A stretch of DNA of 64,000 nt from Glaciozyma antarctica PI12. Lineage: Eukaryota; Basidiomycota; Microbotryomycetes; Kriegeriales; Camptobasidiaceae. Position numbers and translations under genes: made by a program. Location of the stretch: positions 762,417 to 826,416 of the forward strand of contig KZ627161.1 in NCBI GenBank assembly GCA_002917775.1, written 5' to 3'. This document shows positions 19,945-34,298 of the stretch, piece after piece. Under the pieces are notes generated by a model, which was given only the letters and a program-made list of their open reading frames with translations, was not told the DNA's origin and ran no database searches. Position 1 is the first letter of the stretch; each line of letters opens with the position of its first letter.

Positions 19945-22900
19945 TTAGGAGGGCGTGAAGGGGTTCTCGTCCAGCTCGCCGAACAGGATCCTCAGGTCGT
20001 CCTCCCTTGAAAGCAGAGCAATGGGTCAGCGAGCCGTCTCGGCGTGGCTGAACGCAGACCTACATAGACTCGAGGAGGTAAGAAGTCGAGGAGAAGGCGC
20101 AGAGGTAAAACCAGTAGTGCAGGAACGACTGCGAGCGAAGGATCGCGCGACCCTCCTCTGAGTTGAGAGTCAGCGAGCGAGCAACGACAAGCACACGCAA
20201 CGACGTACCAGTCCTCGTCAACCTTCCGCTGAGAATGAGAGCGTCGTGCTGGATATCTCGAGCTGTCATGACCATGCTCGGGAGCTCGAGTGGGAGAGGC
20301 GTCTTTGTTGCGAGCGAGGTGGCGCAAAGGTAGAATCTGCGAAGGGAGGAGTTCAGATGGAGCTCGCAAGCAGCGGAAGATGTACTTACAGCGCGCGGGA
20401 GAACCTCCTTGTTTGACGGCGATAGGGCGAAAGCCGAGTCGTGAATTGCCTGCGAAGAACGGTGTGAGAGGCGCGATCTTCTAGACACACCGCCGGACCT
20501 ACTCTTGAATCCCGGGAGAGAAGCCCTCGACACCAACGGCCGTACGAGCCTCGCGCAAACGATCGAGGACGAGCTGATGAGTCCGAATGATCCTCGCGTA
20601 GCATGGCGCCTGGAAGGGTGTCCCGAAGCTTGGTTCCGCAGCGCCAAACCTGCCCCAATCTTGTGAGCGGCGTCTTTCGGTCAACTGAGGGGGGTGAGAA
20701 ACGCACTTGAGCAGGGGCATCAACGCCAGGAGCTGTCCTTGAATCTGGCCTTCGCGCGCGATGAGCTCCTGCCTAACGACCTCGATGGCGACGCGATCGG
20801 GTGCTGGCCTGGACGCATCCGGAACGATGGGCACGATTGCTTGCGCTAGTTCAGAGAAGAGGGCGTTGTAGGACGACTGATGAGGGAGAAGTTAGCTCAC
20901 GAAAGAATGCTGAGATGGAACAAGGCGCACGAGGGAGAAGGTGACTTCGGAAAGCTTGATTCGCAAGGTCTTTCGTGCAGGAGTCCGAAGGATGAAGCTA
21001 TAAGGGAAGGTTAGCTCTGCTGTGCGTGATTCTAGCCATTCTGAGCTCGAACGAGACGTACATTTGGAAGATACCCGCGACTGCAAGAGCCAGCGACATC
21101 GCAACAAGAGCTTTCGCTGTTCAAGCACAGAATCGGGGTCAGCGACGAGGGGACGAAAGAACTCGCTGCGTACCTGCTCGAAGACCTGCTGAGTCAAATC
21201 CTGGACGGATTTGGCCCGGCACCTCGGTGTAGATCCACTCCGTGACGACTGCGAGAGGAAGAGTTGGTGAGACAGGTCCTCGCGAGAGAGCTATCGGGAC
21301 GAACTCACTCAGGATTCCAGCGCCGTTCATCGCGAGGAGAGCTCCGGCAAAGTAAATCGGCTTGGTATAAATTACCCAGCACATTGGCACTGCAACTGCG
21401 CGATGGGATATCGGTTAACCTTCTCTGAGAGCGAGACGCGTCGTTGCACAAACTCACAAAGAGCAAGAGCCACAACGAGTCCGTAAGGATTGAAGACGAA
21501 CCCTCCGACGCCTTTGAAGATGTAGAGCACCACCATTCCTGCGAACGAGAAATTAGCTTCCTGACCGCTGGGACATGTCTGCAGCGTACCGTAGATTGAT
21601 CCGAATCCGGTTCCCAAAATCTGCAGGATGAACGTGACGACGGTTTGCCCAACTGTTGAAATTATTCAGCGAGTGTGCGTGGGAGAGAACGAGGAGGACC
21701 GAACTCACGAGTAGGAGCCATTGCGACGACTGTTGACCAGCCTTGTCAGCTAGCCCATTCGGCAATCGCTTGCGCGAGCACACGTACCGATAGTAATGAG
21801 ACCACCCGTCAGACCGTATGTCACCTGGTTAGAAGAGGTCAGCATCGAGCTTCGAGAAAACGGAGTGAACGTACGAAGAAGCTGGTGAGAGAGGGAGCGA
21901 GAATGAAGACGGCGAACACCGAGACTGCGCAAGCCTGAGATGAGAGCGCGTTAGCTCCGAGCTGCTTTCAGTGGCGAGGAAGAGACTCAACGGTCTTGAA
22001 CGCGTAGATGGACGTGTCCGAGCGAGCAAGGCGTTCGAGCCGCGCGATCCGGACAAGGAAGGAGACCTTGGGCGTGACGTATTCCTTGCCGTTGAGCGAG
22101 TGAAGAGCAGTCTGTAGGGACATGCCGTTCTCGTTCTTCGTCGGGGAGCTGGGCGCGATCCTCTCGAAGAGATGGAAATGGAGAGACTTCGACCTCTTCC
22201 ACGAGTCGCCGTCAGCCTCTCCTGCTTCCTTCGGGACGATGCGCGTGTGAAGCTCGGCGAGTTCGGTGACAACTTGCCCCATTCCCTATAGAACTCGATG
22301 TTTAGCGAGCGAGTGACCGGTGTGGAGTGAAGGACTGACGAAAAGGAACGAGAACACCCTCATGACAGCAGTGCCGCAGAACTCTCCCGATGGAACGTCG
22401 CCCGATTCATCGCTGCTTCCGTTTGATAAGGAATCTGGTGCACTGGATGCAGCTCCGCCGGAAGGCGAAGCACTTGCCACGTTCCGTTTCGCAGGCTCGG
22501 TCGCAAAAGGTCGAACGGCCGTAGACCTCACTCTCCAGGGTCCCCCCTTGGGAAGAGGCCTCGAGTACCTAAGAAAAGCGAGATGAAATCAGTTGACGCG
22601 AATACGGGAGAGCAGGGAGGCTGACGTTTCGTGAAGAGACGGCCCAGCTTGATGTAGCTTGAGTTCGTCGTCTCCTGCGATTCCTTCGCCCAGCATCGTG
22701 CTGATTGCTTCGTTCTGCTCGCGCTCGAATGAAGTCCACTGCAGATTTAGCGTCAGCTGCGTGCACACGGGTCAAGGCTGGTTGATAGCCACGTACGCAT
22801 TGGCGAAGGAAAGCAACACGGTCGACTGGGTGGCCGCTCTTCGGAATAAGCGAAGGGAATCGAGGCGTTGCGGAAAAAGATGGGACGCCATCGTCGTTCG

Positions 22901-24963
22901 AGACCGCATTGCGCTTCTCGGTGTCGCTGCCGTCGAGGCTGTTCCGCCTGCTGCCGACTGGCGTCATCCCCGCTCCCTCGACCTCCCTCCTAAGTCGACT
23001 CGACACTTGAATAAGACGATTCCGAACTGCTTCGGCGTTGTTGGGAGAGACAGATGGAGCTCGAGCTCGAGCAGCGCCCGATTCGAGATCACCGTCCTCC
23101 CCGACGTCGCGAAAGTCGTCCCAAGAGTGCTGGCCTGGCCCCGCGGGAGAAATGTACTCCTGGTCGCCGACGGCGAGCTCCTTGACGAGATCTGAGATGG
23201 CCAGATCGGTTCCTCGACGAAGGCGAGCGAAAGCTTTGCCAGTTCCAGTTTCGACGAGTTGCCGCTTGATGATCGCCAAAGCTTCAGGTTCGTAGCGCTC
23301 CATCGAAATCAGAGAGGAGTACGAGGTGATAAGCCCCTGCAAAAAAGATCAGCTGGCGCGTTCGGGAGATAGTCGCAAGTACCCCCACCTGCTGCATCTG
23401 CCTAAGCGAGTGGACCATGGTGGAGTAATCTGCCACGCTCCAGCGCGTCCAGTTGACCTCGCAGAGTTGGTGTTAGTATATTCGGCCCGATACGTGCAGT
23501 GTAGCAAGGACTCACCTCCAGAGACGTCTCATTGAGCTTTTGGGAGAGGAACGCAAAATCTTGTCGAATCGACTGATTCAGAAGGTCCCGCACTTCTTTC
23601 TCCTCGTCCGAGATATCTAAGACGTAAGTCTTTCCATAATCAGTAGGTCAGCAAGCAGCGAAGCCAGAAGACGGGCGTAGAGACGTACCTTCGCAATGAG
23701 GTGCGATAGAGTGGCTACTCGNNNNNNNNNNNATCTAAGACGTAAGTCTTTCCATAATCAGTAGGTCAGCAAGCAGCGAAGCCAGAAGACGGGCGTAGAG
23801 ACGTACCTTCGCAATGAGGTGCGATAGAGTGGCTACTCGCTGGAGAGAAGAAACCAACAACTCGCGCAGCTGCCGTTCGGATGAGATGGGGAAAATGACT
23901 GCATTCCATTAGTTAGCAATCGAGCAGTTTCGTTGGTTAGCAATGTAGCACAGTAAGAGCAAAAAGTGGCCACTTACACCAGTTCGTTCCGAGAACGATG
24001 GCGAAGCCGAAGCAGTAGGCAATACTGCGAGAAAATCAGCATCCTCTCGCTCAGGTAAAGCTTAGCCGGAGCTTACAGGTAGCTCTGCAAGTACTTGGGC
24101 TCAAAGACGCCACCGAGGAGCACCGACGTGTCTGAAAAGGTGTGAGCGACTGAGCGACCCATCTGTGGGCAGGGGAGACTCACAGATGCCGGAAAAGGAT
24201 ACCAGGATACCGAGCAGCGAAAATGCGAAGAAACGCATCGATTGAGCCTTGACGAGCGCGAATCCGTAGAGCATGATCCAGAACACAAATCCTTGAGCAA
24301 CTGGGGAGGATCCTGGCGGCACAGCAAGCGTCAGTACACGTGTCGAGTCTAATTCGCGACTGAGTACGCACCAAGCTTGGCGAGGATCACGTAGAAGACA
24401 GCGCCAACTCCGACCCCTGCGATGCCGAGGGCTCCTCCGTCCAAGCAGGCTCCGACGGAGAGACCAGGCTGTCCTGCGATAGACACAAGCACAAGAGAGG
24501 CCAGAACGATTGGATAGTTGAGCAAGCGGTTGAAGTCGTGCAGGAAGATGAGGACGAAAGAAAGAGTGTACGCAAACACACCTGAGGATGAGAGGGGTGT
24601 CAGTACTTGTCTCTGGCCTCAGGTAAATGGCCCCCGCGTTCCTCGGCGCAGCCACTCAGCAGGTATTCCGCTCCCGGCCTGATCTCTTCCGCGAGCGCCA
24701 TCAAACGCCGCCAGCGCGTCCCCTCAGCTGTACCAAACAAAGCCATCTTCCACAAGCTCTCCCGTCCACAACGCCGCGTCTGGAGCCCTGCGCCTCGGTC
24801 CTCGAGCTTTCCTCCTATAACTCGCCCTTCCAACAGCCCGCTGTACCTCCTTGCGCCCATCTTGTGTCTGAAACGAGCTTGGAAGGAGGGAGGAGCTCTC
24901 ACCCTTTCCGATAGCGATCCACTGGCGCAGCGACAGGTGAGGCCACGGGATCTTGAGCGCCAT
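19945..24963 (-). CDS. FUSC/ArAE-type membrane protein (BRE4-like, DUF2421 family)
   Basis: A large gene split into about twenty small exons. The start MALKIPWPHLSLRQWIAIG leads into hydrophobic helices: FAYTLSFVLIFLHDFN, LLNYPIVLASLVLVSIAGQ, GVGVGAVFYVILAKLG, QGFVFWIMLYGFALVKAQS, AFSLLGILVSFSGI and YTSVLLGGVFEPKYLQSYL. A long cytosolic middle follows (KTYVLDISDEEKEVRDLLNQ, LRRGTDLAISDLVKELAVG), then a second helical block (about 21200-21950), and a tail with REDDLRILFGELDENPFTPS. Two six-helix modules around a soluble middle fit the fungal 'putative ER transporter / aromatic acid exporter' family that includes BRE4, linked to brefeldin A sensitivity. Cargo unknown. The sequence is interrupted by 11 Ns with duplicated flanks, so the exon there is present twice in the assembly. 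Confidence 0.85.
23615..23839. other. Scaffold gap (11 N at 23722-23732) with identical 107-bp flanks
   Basis: Bases 23615-23721 and 23733-23839 appear identical across 107 positions by direct reading and flank the N run exactly. This is the signature of two overlapping contig ends left unmerged by a scaffolder, not of a biological repeat. The duplicated piece covers one exon/intron border of the FUSC-like gene (the IAK | TYVLD region). With a single copy and no Ns the gene reads through normally. Confidence 0.95.
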
Positions 24964-25297
24964 CCTGTGGAGTTCTCTGGGAGTGGTCGGACTTGATAGG
25001 AGGGGAGAACGGAAAGGAAACGTTCTCCTCCTCCTCGAAGCGCCGTTTTCGCCGAAGACGGAAGGAGAGACTCCGCATTTCTCGAATCTCTCGACAGCTC
25101 TCGACGTGGAATTGAATCAACGAGATGAATGCAAGGGGGGTGTACGCAAGGAGAGAAAACGAGGTGGTGCGTGGAGGGGAGAAAGACGTTTAGAAAAAAG
25201 GTGATGAGGGATGATGAGGGACGAGTGCAAGGGGTAAAGAGTGAAGGGAGTGAGGGAGGTGCGAAGCCAAGAATGGGGTATATAAGAGAATGAGTTT
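24964..25297. other. Intergenic: FUSC-like promoter
   Basis: A 334-base region between two minus-strand genes. A TATATAAG-like string lies at about 25279-25286 (read on the plus strand), close to the 3' end of the upstream gene. No gene is seen. Confidence 0.45.
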
Positions 25298-27643
25298 CTA
25301 AGCCACCTCCACTGGTGCCGCCGGCGTAGGCGCAGGCACCTCCGTCGACCCGTTCGCCGCCTTCGCCGCCCGCTCCTTCGCCTTGGACCTAACCTTGAGA
25401 ACCTTCTTCCGCTTCTTCGTGAGGCTTCGCAAGTCCCCGAAGAAGAGTTCGTATTCGCAGAATTGGCAGAGCCATTCGTCGGGTCCGGCAAAGTACGACG
25501 AAGCGTCCTTCGCGCGTCCTCCAGCCGCCTCGATCGCCTGGCTCGACGCCGGCCACGACGTCAAGGGGGGCGTCGAAGGTGCACCGTTGACGTCGTTGAG
25601 CGAGTGGGCAGAGGTGTGAGGAGCGGTCGAGGCGGGGATGCGGGAGGGGATATAGTTGTCGCGGTGGTGGGGGTTCTGGCCGTTGGCGAGGGCGACGCGC
25701 TTCTTGCGACCCTTCTTGAGCGGAGGCTTGCGCGGGGGAGGGGCGAGGGAGGGAAAGGATGTCGTGGGGCTCGTGAGCGGGGCGTTGGGCGAGACGTCGC
25801 CGAGAGGTTCGACCCCGGGACGGATGGCGACAGTGGAGCGTTTGCTGGCGCTCGTCGAGGGCGACGCCTTCTTGCCTTCCTTGCCGTCCTTGCGAGACTC
25901 GGCGAGCTCCTTGACGGCCTCCTTCTCCTTCTCGCGACGACGTTCCTTCTCCTCCTCTCGCGCCTTTGCCGCTCGCTCCTTGGCCAACTTGAAGCGCTCG
26001 ATCTGGTCCTGGAGCGCCTTCCAGCGCACTCCAACGATGAGAGGAGCGGCCGCTGAGAACGCGAAGGTGTCGAGGGAGGGTGGGATCGGGAGGAGAGTAG
26101 AGTGGCGAGAGGAGGTGGAGTGGCTGGTGGGAGATGTATCGCTTTCGTCGGGAGAGGCGGGAGGAGTGGAATACGTTGACTTGACGTGAGCTCCCTTGAG
26201 ACGACGCGCCCTCGCCGCCGCCGCGTACGCTCCCGCCGGATCCCAGAGGTTCGGCAGATTGATCGTCGCTCCACCGAGGATACTCTTCATCCGAAGCTTC
26301 TCCTTCTCCCGTTCCTTCTCCGCCTTCTTCGCAGCCTTGAGCGCCTTGCTCCCTTTCAGCCCGCTGCCGGGAGGGAGAGGTGGAGGTCCGGTCGAGTACG
26401 AGGCGGGTGCGGTGTACGGAGTTGGTGGAGGGAGGGAAAGAGGTTTCTGAAGAGCGACGAAGGTGCGGTGGTAGCGTCGAGATCGACGGCGGTGCGACAG
26501 GGCGAGTCGGGAGATGGAGACGTGCGGAGGGCGATAGCGGAGCTTGGCGAGAGCGGCTTTCGCAGTCATGGGCGTGTCGGAGGAGGCTAGGCGTGCGAAA
26601 GCCCATCAGTCCATGCTTCGAATCAAGCAAGGAGTAGCAGGAAGATAGTCACCTTTCTTGACGACGAAATCCGGTCCGTAGTCACTCGCTCCCTCCACCT
26701 TCGCCTTCTCCGCCGCGGTCGGGACCTCAGGCGCTTCCTCCGTATCAAATGCACGATCGTCCTCCTCGCCGTTCGCAACTCGGTTGTTGACGCCAGGGAT
26801 CTTGCGCTTCTTCTTGTTGTTCCCTCCCTCGATCCCTTGAATGCTCACGGTGAGCGAGATGTGCCCACGCTCCCCCGAAAAGATCCTCTCCCTCCCCTCC
26901 TCCTCCTCGTCGTCGTCCGTAGTACCCGATCTCTCGACAGGAGGCGCGAGGGAGGGATGCAGCGCTGCCAATCCCAATCCGCCGAACAAGCCGGCAGGAG
27001 AGAAGGAGGACGCCGTCGCTAGCGAGCGCACAATCTCATCCCCCGCTTCGCCAAATACGGGAAAGTAGTCGGGACCGCGGACCTTCTCTTCGAGCTGGAG
27101 CGAGTGCTGAGAGGAGGGAGAGGTCGGAGGAGAGTCGGAGGAGAGGGAGAGGTCCAGGGACGACTTGCTGGAATCGGCGAGCTCGTTCGGGTCAAAGAGG
27201 GGAGGGCGAAGTCGAGGCGGATGGTTCGAGGCGGTCCCGTCGTCGTAGCCGTCCGCCAAGGTCCTGTACTCGAGAGCCGGTGCGAGGGCAAGGACTGGTG
27301 GGAAGGCCTCCTCCAGCGCATCGTCGTCCCTCCTGTCCCGCTTCGCCACGCCCTGCGTCGCCGTTCCCCGTTCTTCCCCCTTGAGCTCCTCCTCCTGCGA
27401 GTCGACGAGGCGCTGTCGCTTCGGCAAGGGACGAATGGCCCGTTCCCTATCTGAGCCGAGAGCGGAGCTGTGGCTGCAGCCGTCCCACTCGATGTCGTCC
27501 CGATCTTGAGAGTAGTAGTGGAGGCGGCTTGGAGACTGCGGGGAAGCCATGGGTGAGGAAGGGTGGTGTGGGGAGCTGCGTCGTGGAGGGGCCGGTGCAG
27601 GGATGTCGAGAGGAAGCGACGACCTGCGGTTCGGGCTTGCCAT
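25298..27643 (-). CDS. Unknown protein with C-terminal Cys-pair motif
   Basis: Two large exons encode about 760 residues. Exon 1 begins [20 protein letters not shown] and is Ser/Pro-rich with acidic patches ([14 protein letters not shown]) and a basic NKKKRKIPG. It ends [11 protein letters not shown] 66-nt intron (GTGACT donor, CCTAG acceptor) joins to [20 protein letters not shown]. Exon 2 holds a Lys/Glu/Arg-rich coiled coil ([19 protein letters not shown]), [19 protein letters not shown] and a C-terminal block [18 protein letters not shown] followed by [20 protein letters not shown]. The CQFC pair could be half of a zinc-binding site. The strongly basic stretches suggest a nuclear protein. 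I do not recognise a named family, though the C-terminal block reads like a conserved motif. ATG 27643 is the first in-frame methionine before the low-complexity start. Confidence 0.75.
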
Positions 27644-27864
27644 CGGGGACGGCGGAGCTGGCAGAGGCCTGATAAGGTGCGAAGCCAAGCTAGACGATGG
27701 TGTGGTGAGGGAAGGGAGGAGGGTGAGGAGCGGCCTGGCGAAGCAGGCACCTCTCCTCTCTCGGCTCCGCTCTTTTACGAGGTCCTCTCTCAATTTGCTC
27801 TGGGAAAGATGCGATAATTGCAATGTAAAGATGACTGCTTCGACGATACAAAAAAGAGGGCGCC

Positions 27865-31361
<3,497 letters not shown>

Positions 31362-31413
31362 GCTGGGCGAGTTTCGGTGGAAGGCGTGGAAGAACTGGGA
31401 GAAGTGACGGTGA

Positions 31414-34090
31414 TGGCGAAAGAGAGAGGACGACGCCGCCGACTCACAGTTCGACTTGGGCGTTCGCCGAGCAGGTTGCTTCTCCTCCGCACTCCTTTCA
31501 AGTGATGGCAGCAGTATCGATACTTCAGCTCATAGGGCTACCAACCCCGTCCACGTCCAAGCCAACTCGGGTCCGCTCACATCACTCCAGCTCACCACGG
31601 CCGCGCTGACGGCTCCCTCTCTTCAGGTCTTCCTCGCTACCGCTTCACGCGTAGATCCAGATGGTCAACAGCTCAGCGACTATTGCTCAGATCGGGAGCT
31701 AACGCAAGCTCGCAGACTACCCCGAGCTTGCCAGCGCAGCTCGCGAACTGGGCACGGACATTCGGTCGGCTTATGCGGACGCACTGGGAGAGAAGGAGCT
31801 GGAGGAACGGGAGCAGGATCAGTATTGTACGTGCAAGATGCAGGCATCAAGCTGGGCGATGCAAGGAGCTGATGTGTCGCGTTGCGAACAGTCTTGGAGC
31901 GGGCGCGAGACTATGTGGAGCTCAACGAGCAGGTCGAGGTTCGCTGCTCTGTGATTATGGAGGATAGGCGAAGCTGATGGCTTGTGCAGACAAGCACCGC
32001 TCTCTTGACCGACCTTTCGTCGTTCCTATCGACCTTCCAGCGCGACCTTTCCGCCGTCTCCGGCCACATCTCCGAGCTCCAAGGACGCAGCAGGACCATC
32101 GAGGGCCGGCTAGAGTCTCGCAAGGTACGTTATGAGCCTGGACTATTCCTAGCACTATCAGCTCACTTCCCTCCAGGCCGTCGAACGGTCCCTCCACCCT
32201 CTGCTCAGCTCCATCGTCATCTCCCCCTCTCTAGTTCAGATTATCGTCGACACGGAAGTTGACGACAGCTGGATCTCCGCGATTACTGAGCTCGACGCCA
32301 AGCTTGGTGCGATCCGAAGTGGTCCACGACTCGAAAGCCGCAAGACGCTCGACGAAGCCGCTGAATCCCTGCGGGTCAAGGTCCGTTTCTGCTTCGCACT
32401 TTGCATGACCTCCCTCTCACCCTCTTTGCAGGCAGCACAAAAGATCCTTTTACATCTCGTCTCCCTCCTCAAGCCCTTCTCCCTCTCCGTCACTCCCTCC
32501 CTTCCCGCCCTCCAAACCACCTCCCTTTTACCTCTCAAACCCCTCTTCGACTTTCTCCGGCGACATGCCGCAAGGCAGGCTCATGAATTTCAGAAGGCGT
32601 ACGTCAGTACGATAAGGTGGTATTACGAGACGGGCTTTCGGCGATATGTGCGTGGATTGGAGAAGGTCAGATTGAGGTCGCTGGAGCGGGTCGAAGCATT
32701 GGGGGTTGTCGTGCCAGGATCGGACAGCGCGCTGGGTGAGCTCTTGTCCCATGAAGAATTACGGAGGAGCTGCTAACGATTCATCCCGCAGCGCTGCTGT
32801 CGAAGAAGAATCACGTCGCGTCTGGAGATCCAGCAGGTGGCGACCCAGTTTCGAGTCCGCTGGACCACTCCCAGCTCGACGGACCTGGCGTCGTTCTTGC
32901 TTTTATGGCCTCCGATAAGGATTTCGTGCGTCGTTTCTCCTCGACTTCAACCGCTACCTCCTAACGCTATCGTCGACTCAGCGACCCTCTCCCGAAGCCC
33001 TCTTCCGATCCGCCTCGCTCGTCCTTATGGATAACACCGAAACCGAATATGCCTTCATCTCGACATTCTTCGGCCAGCATTCGTCGCTCCCAATCCTCCC
33101 CACCTCCTCCCCAACCCTTTTCTCCGAACCTTCCTCGGAATCACCTAGCGAAACCTCGGTCCGCGCACCCTCAATACGAGAATCTTCGGCACCGGATCGG
33201 GATCGACTGAGCAATGTAGACGGTGAAAGCCTTTTCGGGAGTGAATCGGGGAGAAGTGTCGGGGGGACGCCAGCGACGAAAAAGGAGCGCGGCGAGAAGC
33301 TTCGCAAGGCGGTCGTGGACGGAATCTGGAAGAGCATCTTGGAGCCTGCGCAGGAATACGTTCGTGTACGTCTTTCTCGTCACGATTTGCCTGCTTTGGA
33401 CGACGCTGATGGCCTCGCTTCGCAGAACTTTGCCGAAGCCCTCCTCGATCCTACCCCTCCGTCGCCCGTCTCCCTCCTCGCCATGATCCGCCTAAACGAA
33501 GGCGTGATCGACAACCTCGTCACCTCCGGTGCCTGCCCACCGATGGAGAACCATCTCATCGGTCTGCGTCTCCTGCTTTGGCCCGTCTTCGCCAAGGTCA
33601 TGACGGTCCAGATTGAGAGCGTGCGCAAGATCAACGGGACCTTGCCGAGCGGAGGAGTATTTGGAGGGAGGAACACGAACGTCGAGGTCAAGGATTCGGT
33701 GGTGCAGGTCGTAGGACTGCGGTACACGGAGCTGTTCAACTCATGCGTCGCGCTGAGTGGAGAGCAGGACGAGGAGATGGTTTTTTCGAGGTGCGCCTTC
33801 TGACTTCTCTTTCTTAAGATGCTGCTGAAGCTTTACAGTCTCTTACGCTTACGGCACGAGCTCGACAACCTCTTTACGAACCAGGCGGAGAAGATGGCGG
33901 ATGCTGCGAAACAGCGGGCATTCCTCTCGACTCATTACGAGGAGATGCTTCAAGGACTGAGTGTGAGTGCTTCGCTTGTCGTGGTTCTTGTCTCGCAGCT
34001 AATGCGATCCTTCAGGCTGGACTATCACGGCATCCCCGTTCTCAGAGCGAAGTCGCGCACTGGCGGGAGCTCGCGCGGAGACTGAGATGA
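31414..34090 (+). CDS. VPS52: GARP/EARP tethering complex subunit VPS52
   Basis: VPS52 is a core subunit of the GARP and EARP complexes, tethering endosome-derived vesicles at the trans-Golgi. Landmarks are: DDYPELASAARELGTDIRSA, YADALGEKELEEREQDQY, the coiled coil TSTALLTDLSSFLSTFQRDL and SAVSGHISELQGRSRTIEG, AVERSLHPLLSSIVISPSLV, TRKTLDEAAESLRVK-type helices, HLIGLRLLLWPVFAKVMTVQ, and the C-terminal LLRLRHELDNLFTNQAEKMA then RAFLSTHYEEMLQGLS. It ends WRELARRLR. An intron at 31664-31715 joins VDPD to DYPEL. Upstream, the same frame stays open back to 31414 without an ATG, so the first exon and true start are unresolved; 31414 marks only the limit of the frame. The start region faces SSL2 head-to-head. 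Confidence 0.88.
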
Positions 34091-34298
34091 GGACTTTCGC
34101 AGCTGTTGGAGTAATCTTTGACACAGGACTCTGTTCTTTCGTGTTTCTTTCGAGAGCTCTCTGTTCATTCGCTTCAGCCAGACTTGCAAAAGGAAGAGAG
34201 GGACCGAGGTCGAAGACGTCGAAGTTGCGTCTTCCCCTTCTTCTCCCAAATCGCCACTTCCTGCCGCAAAGTGACAGCCGCTGCTTTAGTAGCTCTCT

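Noticed and set aside
23615-23839. Direct repeat of 107 bp as a biological duplication
   Set aside because: Perfect identity and an exact N gap between copies point to unmerged contig ends.
25389-26630. 413-codon minus-strand frame overlapping the unknown Cys-pair gene
   Set aside because: Same strand but offset frame, Arg/Ser/Gln-rich; the competing frame has the conserved-looking Cys motif and a clean splice join.
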